Positions 1 through 12,000 of a DNA stretch of 55,840 nucleotides are shown here, in pieces (the stretch's first letter is position 1; every line of letters starts with the position of its first letter). The stretch comes from Amanita rubescens (taxonomy: Eukaryota; Basidiomycota; Agaricomycetes; Agaricales; Amanitaceae): positions 1-55,840 of the forward strand of contig WION01000346.1 in the NCBI GenBank assembly GCA_015039365.1, given 5' to 3'. Under the pieces are notes generated by a model. That model was not told the origin of the DNA and made no database searches. It saw only the letters and a list, made by a program, of their open reading frames with translations. The translations under genes were made by a program, and so were the position numbers.

Positions 1-34
1 ACGTTCCTCGTCTCAGCACCGACTTGAGACTTAG

Positions 35-810
35 GCACGAAGCAAGACTTTACACCGATGATATCGAAAAGGAAATGTATGCCCTCAAGATTACTCTCTC
101 TGCTCTGAATCTTAACTTTTGTCCAGTATCGAAGCAATGGCACACCCTCGATGCGTGGGTTGGGGAGAAATGGGTCTAGATTACCACTACGACAACTCGC
201 CTAGGGATGTCCAACAAAACGTTTTCATACGGCAGCTAAAGCAAGCAGTGAAGCTCGGAAAACCTTTAACAATACACACCCGAGAGGCAGATGACGATAC
301 AGAGCGGATTTTGAAAGAACATGTGCCAAAGGATCACAAGGTCCGTACCTCATCTCGGCTATCCCATTCAACTCTTTTTTTGCTGACATCGCATAGATTC
401 ATATACACTGCTTTACCGATTCCCCCGATTTCGCACAACGACTTTTAGACCATTTCCCAAATCTCTACATCGGGATAACAGGCGTGATATCGTACTCGTC
501 GAATAAGGATACTTCCACCGTCGTAAGACGGCTCACAGAATCTGTATCACCTTCAAATTCTACGGATGGCCCCTCTTCTTCTGGAACAACAAATCTGCGA
601 ATTCTATTAGAAACAGATGCACCTTACATGGTCCCTGCAACACTCTATGACTCCTTGCCACCTCTTAAAGGGGCTAAACTCCCGCTATGTCATTCAGCGA
701 TGATACCTTGGACAGCGGAATTTGTCGCGAACGTTGCAGGGCCAGGTTGGGATGCGGAAAGGGTAATGAGGGAAGCTAGAGAGAATGCACGGAAGGTGTA
801 TGGTGTTTAG
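35..810 (+). CDS. TatD-family metal-dependent DNase/hydrolase, 5' partial
   Basis: Three exons are readable: 35-76, 127-340 and 397-810 (introns 77-126 and 341-396, both GT...AG); the first bases of the window look like the end of another intron, so the N-terminus lies outside. About 222 residues remain. Seen motifs fit the TatD TIM-barrel nucleases: HEARLYTDDIEKEI, then AHPRCVGWGEMGLDYHYDNSP with the metal-ligand Glu, LTIHTRE with a ligand His, IHIHCFTDSPDF with the next His, and LRILLETDAPYMVP with the Asp. The family removes nucleotides from DNA ends in a metal-dependent manner and has been tied to DNA repair and apoptotic DNA breakdown; a role here is inferred from the family. The first HxD metal motif would be upstream of the window. 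The gene converges on the ankyrin gene, with only 53 bases between the two stop codons. Confidence 0.9.
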
Positions 811-863
811 ACCCCGCATAGATTGACTAGATTGCATTATTACATTAACTTTCAACGATGATA

Positions 864-1422
864 CTACGCGTTTTTACTGGCGTTGACTGTTGCAGGCGGT
901 AACGGCACATCCTTACTAACATCCCCTTCCTTAGCACCCAGGACATCCATCGTTTCTTTCCCTTTTCCGAACACTGCCGCCGTCTCAATCGCCGTTGGCC
1001 TCCCTATTCTTGGATTAGCACCATTTCGCATCAAGACTCCCACCACATCATCGTGCCCTTTGAATACAGCACCAGCTACCATAGACTGACCGAGGTCGTT
1101 CAGCCTATTTGGATCCGCACCGCGTGAGAGCAGGTCTTGCACAAGCTGTGCGTGCCCTGCGTAGGAAGCGAGCATGAGGAGAGAGTTTCCTGTGTTGGAG
1201 TACGCAGAGAGTCAGCCTGGTCAGCACGGGCATTCAAAATTCGGAAGAACCTTGAGCGTTTGTCAGGTTTACTGGGAGCCCAGCGTCTACTGCTGCGAGG
1301 AGAAGGGTTGAATCACCGGTTCTCGCGGCGTCGAACATGCGGTGTGCAAATTCGACTGTGTCGGATGGGAGCTGTGTGACAGGTGGGCGGGTGGTGTCAT
1401 TTGTGGTGTTTTGAGCAGCCAT
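864..1422 (-). CDS. Small ankyrin-repeat protein
   Basis: Two exons on the minus strand, 1251-1422 and 864-1189, with a 61 nt intron (GT...CAG) that joins the codons NAQ|GNSLLMLASYAG in frame; product 165 aa. The start at 1422 is the first ATG and begins MAAQNTTNDTTRPPV. From about residue 25 the sequence reads as ankyrin repeats: FAHRMFDAARTGDSTLLLAAVDAGLPVN, then GNSLLMLASYAGHAQLVQDLLSRGADPN and GQSMVAGAVFKGHDDVVGVLMRNGANP (each shown here as one repeat). Ankyrin repeats are protein-protein contact modules; no catalytic domain is present and no partner can be named. Short fungal proteins of this kind with two to three repeats are common. No signal peptide or membrane segment is visible. Confidence 0.85.
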
Positions 1423-1969
1423 TGCTTTGGAATCTGGGTGGCGGTGGGGGGAAAGGTACTATTATCTGGACATGCGGGAAGCAGTTCAAGCCCGTCGGCG
1501 GCGGCCTGGGCAGAATGACTAACGGTGGCACGTGTTCGAGCGGACAAATGTTTTTAGACGCGTTCTTATTAAATTGAGATCTAATAATGTTCACTAGAGC
1601 GGCAATCACAGCGGATGAATCGATAGGCATTGACATAAACAGTACTAGGGCCTGTGCAGAACAACTTTGGTGGTACCCGGGCTGCGATCTTATAGGCATT
1701 TACAACCTCGGTGAAAATCCCTCAGGCACTATGGTCTAGCTCGTTACAACAAGTCCAACAAAGTGGGGCTCCCATGAAGGCTTTGAAGACTGCGGATGGC
1801 GGGACGAAATCGGAGGAAGGCCTCCATTTTCATTCGTAAGTGTCTTTCCATGAATTGTTCTTCACTAATGTTGATTTGGCAGCCGCTTTCTTTCGCGCTT
1901 GAGTCACGAATGCGGCGGAAATCGAAGTATTCGAGTTTTTTATTTCTTGAGTTCTAATTCAATCCCTTC
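1423..1969. other. Intergenic, nothing recognised
   Basis: Upstream region of the ankyrin gene and downstream region of the HNH gene. Several open frames overlap here on both strands but none resembles a known protein or shows paired splice signals. No RNA gene or repeat seen. Confidence 0.5.
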
Positions 1970-3288
1970 TCATGAATGTTGTCGGGATATCAGCATCGAC
2001 AGGCGTAAAGAAAGAATCTCAGCCATACTCCCATCATCCGTTAGGACTGTAGCGTCTTCCATATCTCTGATGATTTGATTCGCTTGCTCAGCAGCTCCAG
2101 ATAAATTGGCGACCCGAGCACATGTGGCGCGAATAGCGATCAGGTCTTGGTCGGGCAACATCAATCTCTTATTCATGGCCTCGGCGGCGGCGGCGGCAGA
2201 GGGCTCCACCTTGAACGTGATGCATGATGGTATGGGCACCAAGTACCCGCTAAGTTGTTTCCCGCAAACGTTATAAGTGTTTTCCTGAATACACCATGCA
2301 GCTTGGATGGAGAATAACGGAGCAAACAATGCGACATACTTGTCCTCGTACCGGTTCAAGCCACAGATCGTATGACTCAAACGCGTCGTGCAAGTCCGTC
2401 GCCATGATTATCACATTATGAAGGCCGTTAACTTTGCCGCCATACAGGGCTTCCGCTTTCTTCCCAAGACCAAACAGCTCGAGTATTGCGAAGACTGTTG
2501 CAGCATAATCCTGCGGAACTATCAGTAGGATGAACCCTATCAGAGCGATAAAGCACTAACCTTGTCACCGTCTTGAGCGCTCTCTGAAAAGATATGGGCA
2601 ACCTCTGTACCGATGAACTTGGGATTATCTAGGGCCATGCGAGCAGCATTGACCTCTTCAATGTCGAGGCAAGACTGCTTATCATAGATGCCACTGATGG
2701 CACATTTGTATCCATCGCGTAGCAACGCCTCAGGAAGATGAGCTGATGTCCGACATATAGATGCCTAAGAAACATACCTGTTTTCTGACATTCGATTTGG
2801 TCTGGGGAGCTTTGTCTAGTTCTTCCAAGACTCGGCCCTTTACAACTTCAAAAGATGGCCAAGACTCGTGTTGCGATGGCGTGGGTCTACCTCTTGTGTT
2901 GGAACGAACTGGTGTTTTTTTTAGTGCATTTAGAATATCGCGGAAGATAATCGTGTCTCTCACATACTCGTAAGAGGTAATTGCGATACCTAAGACCCAG
3001 CTGAACGAGGGCGTCGTATATGGCTTTGTCATCCGCTTTGTCGAGGCACGAGGCGATCTCCAAAACCATACGTGAATACGGAGTAGATCCTAGGTACCCA
3101 TCATGAGCATGGTCCCAGAAGTCCTTTAGAAAGAAACCCAAGAGACGAATTCCAACGAGAGGGTCGTTGTATCTGGCATTGGTGCGGGGGGTCGCGTGGG
3201 CGGTAATCTCGGCCTGCAATAAGAAACGCCAAATGCTGAGCCCTGTTCCCTGGAGTCCGCATGTGTCAAGAGATGGCAGGGTAGTCAT
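1970..3288 (-). CDS. HNH-nuclease-domain protein of the basidiomycete type
   Basis: Five exons on the minus strand: 2964-3288, 2778-2908, 2561-2728, 2340-2510 and 1970-2284; all four introns (49-55 nt) are GT...AG and keep frame, giving 369 aa. The centre carries the HNH module: ALLRDGYKCAISGIYD (Cys at about 161), TEVAHIFSES (His about 197), then NGLHNVIIMATDLHDAF (Asn about 236/240 and His about 249). The C-terminal stretch LIAIRATCARVANLSGAAEQ with NQIIRDMEDATVL is the tail I know from the large Agaricomycete family of HNH-domain proteins, whose members are often numerous and strain-variable. The H-N-H arrangement implies a single-metal phosphodiesterase fold acting on nucleic acid; the biological role of this fungal family is not established. 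N-terminal 110 residues have no known domain. No signal peptide. Confidence 0.85.
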
Positions 3289-3583
3289 ACTAATGGTGTT
3301 ACGGTATAAGATTGTGACCCGTCTACGGTCAGGTCACGCTGTATAAATATGTTCGGATGGGCCATCAAGATTCAACACCATATTCATCTCTTCATACATA
3401 TATTCGTAGAATTGGAGAAGTGTACGGATGTATACCTGGCGAGAGTCGAGACATTGATAGTATCGCACTTATCAAAATCCAAGATCAATTGCTAACGAAC
3501 AGAAACAATGGAGTTTCTAGAATTCGGTACAAAAAGCGACAGGTCCATTTCAACGCTCGTCATCTCAAGCACCTCATTTCCAC

Positions 3584-4206
3584 TCAGGCCAGATTAAAGA
3601 TCCACCTCTGGTACGGGCTATTAGCTTTGCGATCATAAGGTTGGATATCCACTCCAGTTTCTGATACTTGGGTGACGACGATGCCATCAGGAGTACTGGG
3701 AACAAGTGATTTGATCCTGTGAAAATAGAGCTCGTCAGAAATGAGGGTAAACAGTTCGCGCCTCGTGAAGAACGCACAGGAAGTCAGTGCGACTCTCGTC
3801 AAGCACAATATGCCAGTGAAAAGGCTCCTCCTGTACTTTAAGGGAACTGGTTCCGGGCGGGCCGTTGGCAGCAAGATAGTAGCCTTCGATGGGAAGGCCC
3901 GGAATGCTGCCGATACCGCTGGAGCGAATCGCCCATTTATCATGCTCCCCCCGATCTAGCTTCCACTGATCATCATAGTTCAATGTGAGTCGTATCAGAG
4001 AATGAAGATGTCTTACAGTGTTGGCGACACCTACAAAGCCCTCTGGGTGTGCTGAGACTGAGAGGTTTTTAGTACAAATAGAAAATGGTGTAGCGGCGCA
4101 ATGCCAACTCACCACTGCTGTCGACAGCTGCCGTCAAGAGGAAACCAGTTTTCAAGTTCTTGATGGGAATGGTTTTGCAATGGTGCGATTCAGGAAGGGT
4201 GGCCAT
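3584..4206 (-). CDS. Small beta-trefoil-like protein (lectin or protease-inhibitor type)
   Basis: Four exons on the minus strand: 4113-4206, 4017-4057, 3778-3965 and 3584-3716; introns of 51-61 nt, all GT...AG and frame-consistent; 151 aa starting MATLPESHHCKTIPIKN. The sequence has the alternating hydrophobic/aromatic pattern of beta-trefoils: YYLAANGPPGTSSLKVQEEPFHWHIV, ...GIVVTQVSETGVDIQPYD and the terminal QRWIF, which resembles the QxW-type signature. Length and lack of signal peptide match the cytoplasmic fungal fruiting-body lectins and the cospin/mycocypin-like serine or cysteine protease inhibitors, all of which use this fold in defence against grazers. That assignment is inference by fold pattern; no binding residues can be fixed. 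The 41 nt second exon is unusually small but both its junctions preserve frame. Confidence 0.65.
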
Positions 4207-5300
4207 AGTTGAGTATAGTAAACGACTAGTGAAAACTCGAAGATGCTGGGGATAGAGAAACGAGATGTAGAAGCTTGCCGGGTTTAAATAGCACTGACCT
4301 TCGGGATTGGATACCCGAGCAGGAAGTAAAGTAGTCGTATGCGTTGTCCACCGTCGTGTATCGCCCGGATCTGTTACCTCGCCGAGTGGTTGGTGCCTTC
4401 CCAGCGCCCATACGGGGGATAGTTTAGGCCGTTATTGTCTCTACAATGGGGATGTTGAACGCCTAGGCTCCTTCTAAGTAGATGGCCCATTTCAAGTTGA
4501 CGACGGAGGAATGTGAGAAGTTCCCCACATTCAATACAGGCCGGCATTCGCAGAAGCCGGTTCCGTCTCAGGTCGTCAGTCGGTCACGAGTCGAATATAA
4601 ACCTCGCAGGCTATGCTCGCGGTGAGAGACCGAGTGCCTGGCCGAACACGACCGATCATCGATCATGGCACGACTCGTCGTAATCGACTCTTCTGAGAGA
4701 TTTACATCCTGAGCTAGGTATTATTATGGTACCCAACGGCTGACGAGGCTCGTGCGCTGCGGGCCCTTGTACCGTTTCTGGTTTGAAGATAAGGAACGAA
4801 CTTGACAGAAGCAATGATCGACTCGGGAGGTTTAAAGTTGTGATTTTAAAGTTATCTGTTGGCTTTATCCGTTGATGTTTTCGTGAGACCAACCCATAAT
4901 GATATGAACGATGGCTCTGGGAGTGCTTAGACATTTCAATGTGCGAAGGCCCAATGCAGGATGAGGAGCGGAAAACAGAAGGCCCCTGAATCGCCTTCTG
5001 ATGCGTGAGAAGTAGGAGACCTGTTCAAGGTTTGGTTTATTCGTTTCTATGCTGGGCTGCGCCGAACAACGTGTACTATACCAACTTCGTGAGCCCATCG
5101 TTCCCAGAGTTGGTACCTCGCCTGCTTCCATACTACCAGACAACGTTGAAGTTGAAGTTGAGTTAGGTTTTGTGGAGATGGGTAAAGGTTGCTTTTGCTA
5201 CTCCCACACTAAATGGTGTGAACAAGGTTTCTGTGCTGTTTGGCCATGCAGCAATGTTGATAGCACTCCCCAAGCTACTAGTAGTGGTAGTTGAGGTACT
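4207..5300. other. Intergenic, nothing recognised
   Basis: Holds the promoter side of the beta-trefoil-like gene. From about 5.2 kb base composition changes towards CpG-poor, AT-rich sequence, marking the edge of the accessory block. Open frames here look random. Confidence 0.5.
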
Positions 5301-5560
5301 GGATGGTCCAAGACAGCTGTAGAGGGTAGTCACTGCTATATGGTTTAGAAGTTTGAGGATGGGTGGTGATCACAAGGTATGTTGTGGTATTATGCCATAG
5401 ATTGGCTGATGACATTGTGCCAATTTTTGTGTCAATGCATGAGGTTTTAATAATGACTTCTATTACAAACAAAAAAATCAATTGGACTCTCATAACTTAT
5501 AGGAATACCTCTGGTCCCTGGATGGAAAATGAGATTAATCAGGCAGAAGGAGCTTGCCAT

Positions 5561-5914
5561 GTAATGTACACTGGGGAAGGCATGAAGAAAAAGGACCATG
5601 GCATACATATGTCCACATGAGCTAGGTGCTGTCTGCAAACTGTTAGGAATGGATGTTGTGTCCTATGGAAACTTGAGCTGCATGGAATATAGACATGAAA
5701 TAATGAATGGGACTCCTTTCATAAGTAGGAATAGCACTGCATGGAATGTATGTAAAAATGAGAGATGAGGTGCTTGAGTAGTGTACACTAGGGGGAGGTG
5801 CCATGGCATATGTTGACATGTGCTAGGTGCTGTCTGACAACTCCTAGAGATGGATGTTGTGTATGATCTTTCCTACAGAACTTTAAGCTTCATGGAACAT
5901 AGACATAAAATAAG
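5561..5914. repeat. Imperfect tandem duplication, two copies
   Basis: Copy one (about 5561-5710) and copy two (about 5778-5914) share the order GTGTACACT, CATGGCATA, GAGCTAGGTGCTGTCTG-like text, ATGGATGTTGTGT and CATGGAA(C/T)ATAGACAT. They are diverged by numerous transitions, and CG dinucleotides are almost absent. No coding content was recognised. Confidence 0.6.
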
Positions 5915-5935
5915 TTGCTGAACCACATACCATTA

Positions 5936-6624
5936 TCAGATTTGTGCTATCAGATCATAAATGAATCCACATAGATCTTGATGATTAGCAGGCAAAGACA
6001 CTGAAGTAATGCAAGCTTTCAGTTTATCTACATAGCCTTCCCTTTTGAACTGATCCAAGCCATCCATGATTAATTGATCAAATGGCTGGACCTTCTGAAA
6101 TAGCAGCTTAGACATGATTGAGGTCTTAGCTGGTGATTCCTTAGCTGGTTTTACTCTCCAAAATGAGAGTTTTGCAATGACATTCATTGCTTAAAAATGT
6201 CAATCCCTCTGAGATTTAAATGAAAAGGTATGCACTACCAGCTAAGATTTGGCAAGAAGTAGCCTGATCACAAGAGCATCAATTGACAATTGCAATATCA
6301 CATCAGGAGGGACTCGGGGTCTTACATTTGCTGAGAACTTTTGTGATTTTCCAAACAAGGAGTGAAGTTGAGGCTGATGATGGAAACATGAAGCTACCAA
6401 ATTCTACTTGGTGGTGGACCTACAAACTAAATGAAGAGCAGCACATTAGCTATGCATACAGATTTGCAAGAATGTGTCATACAGTTGCTGAGACTCCAAA
6501 CAATGAAAGGAGTTCAGGCTGATCAGAGGAAGAATGAAACCTCAAGTGCACTGTATGGTGGTGCACATACAATCTAATGCTAGGTTAGCAAGGTTGTTGA
6601 TATTTTGTGGTATTTCTCACCTAG
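5936..6624 (-). pseudogene. Possible downstream remnant of the micro-exon locus
   Basis: If the foldback insertion at 6633-12663 is removed, this stretch is the direct minus-strand continuation of the micro-exon chain at 12.72-16.14 kb and shares its CpG-poor composition. More intron-like borders can be seen: an ATT triplet flanked by TTAG and GTATGT near 6561, a TTT triplet flanked by TTAG and GTAGGT near 6416, and a CTG triplet flanked by TTAG and GTAGTG near 6234. An open frame at 5936-6187 reads like protein (for example KLLFQKVQPFDQLIMDGL and REGYVDKLKACITSVSL), family unknown. Frames between these pieces do not join cleanly, so I treat it as a probably broken end of the gene rather than a model. 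Confidence 0.35.
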
Positions 6625-6655
6625 CAAGAAGGCAGCAGTTAACACTGAGCCACCT

Positions 6656-6860
6656 ATCCTAGTAGAATCCGAGCTGATTACGAGGAATACGAGTAGAGTC
6701 CGAGCCCATTCCGAGTAGGGTCCAAGGAGTACTAGTAATCCGAGTAGAATCCGAGCTGAGTCCGAGCCCAGTCCGAGTTGAGGTGAATCCGAGTGCAAAC
6801 TCGGAGTGCACTCGGACTCCGAGCTCAGTCCGAGTGGAGTCCGAGTGGAGTCCGAGCTGA
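6656..6860. repeat. Left CCGAG-word array of the foldback element
   Basis: Short words such as TCCGAGC, GAGTCCGAG and AATCCGAG recur about every 8-15 bases, in both orientations (CTCGGA also present). This is the pattern of subterminal transposase-binding arrays in hAT and CACTA elements; that role is inference. Confidence 0.8.
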
Positions 6861-8819
6861 GTTCAAGTCAGACTCTGAACCCAATCTGAGCTTATTCTCA
6901 GTTGTTTATCATTGCAATAAAATTCCAAATAAATCCTGAAAAAATGCAGAAAAATCATGTGATCCAGGCCATATAGGAATTATGAGACCAAACACACCCA
7001 AACTTGAGATATTTGCAAAATACTTCTTCAGATGTTCAGAGTGTAATCTTAGAAAATGAACAAAATTCATGATGTGATCAAGGACATGCAGAGTTGCTGG
7101 TGGTTAGTAAATGATGACCAGAGGTGTACACCTGTCATTCCCTACTGGTGGTTATGAATGGCTGTCAGTAGTAGAAGTCAGTTGCAGTGACTTGCAATGG
7201 TCAGTACCAGTTGAGGTCTTACTCAGATGATCTGGTTGTGTACAGTGTCACAGTCAACTTCTACAATCCCACTGCCTGTTGACAACAGCAACCAATCACC
7301 TAGTATGACATTGCAGACAGTTTTAGAGCTCATGAATAAATGATAACCTAGGGTTGGAGATTGTGAGGTGTTTGTATTGAAGTCAAGGAGAGAAGGGGGG
7401 TGGATATGAGTTCTTGGTAATTTAATGATGGTACATGATTATGAGTACTGGTTTTTAACACCATCAGGGAATGTCTGGGGTATACCCCTGTTGTTCCTTA
7501 CTAGCCCTATCAGTTACACCATATTGATACTCAGTGTGTTATGATCATGTTTGGAACCTTTGCCTGCCCAGAAAGCTTCCACACCAGAAGCATCTAGAAA
7601 GCCCCACCTGGCACAGCTACTACTAGTAGTCCAGTAGTAACCACAGTCTGTTGGCATGGACTGAGACTGAATATCTTTCCTACCTGTGACTTGGAAAGCA
7701 CTCAGTAGACATGAATAACCCACCACACTTTATCACCTGGCCAGAACATTGTTCCATGGAATCTTTGGATGGGGTGCAACCTGGTCCAGGTGGCTGGTTT
7801 TTGGACAGCTCTCTGTGAGCCTGTGATGGACTCAGGTTGTCTCTGTCTCTATCATTTTAGAATTTTATACCAGTAACCAGATTTCTGCCAGATTCCATTG
7901 CTGCAAATACTCCATTTAATAGTGTTCCAGTTCCACATCAGATGAGCAGGATTTAGTGATTCAGATTTTATTGTATATTAACCTGGAACAAGTTGAGCAT
8001 GACTCTGTGGTTGAATCTTTGAGATTGTCAAGCCAAATTATAATCTGAGAGGAGTTGAAAAAGCCAGTTTCTGGTGTTTATTACCACCAATCTCCTTTAT
8101 TTTATGAGGGTACATGTCTGCACTTGTTTGAAGGATGCTATATTGGATAAAGACTCAACTATCATGGGAATATCAAATGGCACCCTCAGATAATTTCACA
8201 AGAAGTTGGAAATCACTATTGCTGGTGAATCTGTTTCATGGATGTGGTAATTCATGCAGTGCCACAAGGGAAGGAGAGCAGGTACATACATACATTTAAA
8301 GATTGAAGCAGTATCAAATTTTCATGTTGATCTGCATAGCTACTCAGAACAATGGCCTTGTTTGGCTTCACAATTCTTCTATGACCAGTGGAATCTGGAC
8401 CACATGATTTTTCTACATTTTTGAAATTTTCTCACTTGCATTGCAAAAGTGTTTTGCAAATATCTCAAGCTTGGTTTTGTTTGGCTTCACCATTCTTATA
8501 TGACCTGGATCACATGATTTTTCCGCATTTTTCAAGATTTTTGCAGACTTTGCCATTTTTTACACAAAGCGTCTGAAAAAGTATTTTGCAAATATCTCAA
8601 GTTTGGCTTTGTTTGGTTTCATCATTTTTATATGACCTGAATCATGTGAATTTTCCGCATTTTTTACATATTTTTTGGGATTTTATTGGACATGTAAAGA
8701 ATTCCAAATAGTACCAAATAGTGCCAAACATAATGGTCATATGTATATAGGGCCATGCCAATGTTGCCATTGCCCCCCCTGCTGCTCGGAATTGTGCACG
8801 AGAATTGAGCTTGGACTAT

Positions 8820-9088
8820 TCGGACTTGACTCGTATTCCGAGTTGAGTCCGAGCTGGGCTAGCAGTAGGACTCTATATGGAACACTCGGACTGAGCTCGG
8901 ATTCCGAGCTCAGTCTGAGCAGAGACAATCCTACTATATTCCGAGCTCAACTCGGATTCTACTCGGACTGAGCTCGGAGTGAGCTCGGAATACGAGTTCA
9001 TGTTTTGGTGAGTCGTCTGCCATTTCTTTTGCTACTAGTAATCAGCTCGGATTCCGAGCTGATTACTCGTAATCCTCGTAATCCGAGA
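8820..9088. repeat. Right CCGAG-word array of the foldback element
   Basis: Inverted counterpart of the left array with CTCGGACT, GAGCTCGGAT and TACGAG/TACTCG words. The nested hAT lies immediately after this array, at the outer edge of the foldback terminus. Confidence 0.8.
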
Positions 9089-9096
9089 TTCTTAGG

Positions 9097-12000
9097 TAGA
9101 GATCAGTAGGGGTAACCCTCGGGTTTTCGAGGCCAGACCCCTACCCCTACCCTCCTTTACCCTTACCCTCATACAAGGGTATGAGGGTTTACCCTCAATA
9201 ACCCGGGGGTACACAAAGGGTACATAAGGGTATAAGGGTTAATAAATACCCCCGGGTTTACACCCAGGGGTTTAATATTTGTGCGGACAATAACTATATT
9301 ACGCTATATCATCCCATCCGTCGTCTACATTGACTTCTTCCTCTTCCTCTACTTGTTTTAAGCCCTTTATAGCATCATGTATTTGTTTTTCTTTGATAAT
9401 CCCGGCCTTGATCCACTCATCAACACAAATGAGAGCACGAACCGTCTGGACACTCAGACGGTTCCGCAAATATGACAGAATGACACGGCCACATGAAAAG
9501 ACGCGCTCTACATCAACTGTTGTGGCTTAAGATGCATCAGATAAGCAAGAAACAGCAAGGAATTGAAGAAAGACATACATGGTACGGATAGATAATCAGA
9601 TGCCATGGCCGCGAGCCTCGGATATGTGTCACGGTGCTCTCTCCACCATTTCAGAGGATCGCCGGGCTTCCCTGCATCATTCTTGAGGTACTCGACACCA
9701 CTGCTAAGATACAAGGCCAGCTCGTCGGCAGGCAATCTAGTCCTGGACGAGCCAGATACCGGACTGGGCCCACTGAGTAAATCGTCGAACATGTTGGTTG
9801 TCTTACGTGTTTCCTCCATGCGAAGCTGTGGATTGTCGATCTAGAATAGATGTTGTAGTTAAGCGAACAGCAGATTACTAAAACAGTCATGCTGTACATA
9901 CCATAAACTCGTTTTCGTCGGAGATGACCGACGCCAGCGGATCCAAGTACTTTGACAATCCTGCTGTCACTAGCCTGCGCGCCTCGTCAATCCATTCCGT
10001 CTCCCACTGGAGCGACTGAAAGTACGAGAGTTTCAGCCGTGGATCCAAAACTGGTCGAGATTTTGGTCAGTACGAGTTATGACTATATGATTCATATACA
10101 TACCCATCGCGATGCGATACATTTCCGAGTGATCGGTCTTGGAGTAGTATCGGTTAAGTGTTTTCTTTCCGATGCGCATAGCAGCACGGATAGCCAGCGA
10201 GTATTGTTGTGAGACCATTGATGTCGCAAGATGTTGGTCTAGACGATCCATGGCTGGGATGACCGTAGTGAGGTTCGCCACCTTAGATCTTGAAAAAAAT
10301 TCGGTGGCGTCGTTGAATATCTGTGTGGCGAGGGTGGTCAAAGAGGAACGGGGTTGGTTGTTACACTTACTTCGAGGATGTCGCGCAGTTGCTTGGCTAG
10401 CATCCATTCCCCTAGGTCCAGCTCGTAATCCCGTAGTCCCAATCCACGTTCGCCTGTGAGACTGTCAATGACAACCCGATAAGTAATAGCGAACTCGAGC
10501 ATATGGTAAGTCGAGTTCCAGCGTGTGCGAACGTCCGTGGGCATATTTTTCTCTTTCAGTTGATGCACCTTGCAAAGTTCTCGCCATCGAGGCATAGATA
10601 CGGTCGGTGAGTTCTTGAGCGCATAGGCTGTCTTACGGAGCTGCAGGAAGTAGCGTAAGCCTGGATTAGATACCCTTAGCCCAAGATAAGGCTGTGCGCG
10701 CCACGGTGGACCCACGTGGACACACAAACACCTACACACCTTTACTAACATACGTCTCGCAGGCATGACATCCTGCGCCAACAAATGCAGATCTCTCTCA
10801 GTCATACCCCTCCGCTCATCAATCCAGCCGTCATTGTCATCTTGCTGACGGTCTTCAAGTGGCTCCTCCTCGATTTCGATTTGCATCTCTTCAGCAAGCC
10901 CCTCGGCGAGTCGACGAAGCTGGGTAAGCTGTGCGCGCGCATCGGAATCATTATCATTCCCATCTGCTGACGTGGCTTCGGATCCAGCTGCTCCCATACC
11001 TTCAAGTTCTTTGACGGGAACATCAAACTGCGCAAGAACACTCTTTACGACCAGATTGATCACATGTGCGAAGCAACGGACCCGTGTGGCATCACCACCA
11101 AATGATGCCACTTTATCAGCCAAATCGTCCACCAGTACATCATTATTACTAGCATTGTCGCATGTCAGAGACAATATCTGACACGAAAAAACAGTGAGTT
11201 ACAGTTCCAATCGTCTGCACTCTGAGCCGCTTACCTTATCGCTAATCCCGAATGTATCTAGAACCTTTGCAAACTGGGCCGCGAGCTCTGCACCAGTATG
11301 CCTCCGGGCGACCTCGACAATATCCAGCAGCCATGAGTTCATGACCCCTTTGCTTGTATATTGGACGGTCACCGCCATGTATGCTCGCCGATTGGGAGAT
11401 GTCCAACAATCCGTTCCGAAGTGCAACTTCCCTTCGTGTGTCTAATGGGTGCATTTTTTTTATGAGGGTTAAATATGATGTCTGAACGTGATTCTGAACA
11501 CAATGCACCTGTAGGTTTGCAGCTATCAGTTTCCGGCCAGCCAAGAACACCTGTCGTACATCCTGGGCAACCGTCGTCGGTGCCGGTATGTACTGCTGCG
11601 GCCGCCCGGTTTTCATATTCAGGTGGTACCCAGGATCCTTGACTAACTCGAAGGGCCGTTTACTCTCGCACATCCAGCGGACGTGATTGGCGCGCACTTC
11701 ATGATTACTTGCTTGCCTCGTGGAGTACGTAACCTTTCCTTGAGCTACACGTTCAAATGCGGCCGTAATTGAACCGCTACGTCGCAGGTTAAGCTTGTCC
11801 TTCATCACGCTGCGTGCCACCCTCAAGTCCTTCACCTTCATTGCAGAAGAGATAGCGTCTTCACCAAAGCATTTGCTCGCATGAGCAATGAGATTGGAAG
11901 TTGATGATTTATCGGAAGTGCGCATGTTTCTTTTGACGATGTGGCCTCCTGTAGTGATGCACTCCTTGGCTGCGCATCGGAAGACTTGGAGCCGCTTGTC

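Noticed and set aside
2761..2973. Plus-strand open frame of 70 codons
   Set aside because: Antisense shadow of HNH exon 2 and its introns.
5049..5294. 81-codon plus-strand frame at the edge of the accessory block
   Set aside because: No family features, no plausible splice partners, and it straddles a composition change.
9110..9270. Telomere-like repeats (CCCTACCCCTACCCT)
   Set aside because: They lie inside the hAT ends, are irregular, occur in both orientations and are mirrored at the other terminus, so they are subterminal motifs of the transposon.
9330..11445. Plus-strand open frames across the hAT element
   Set aside because: They are antisense to well-supported transposase exons and show no family features.
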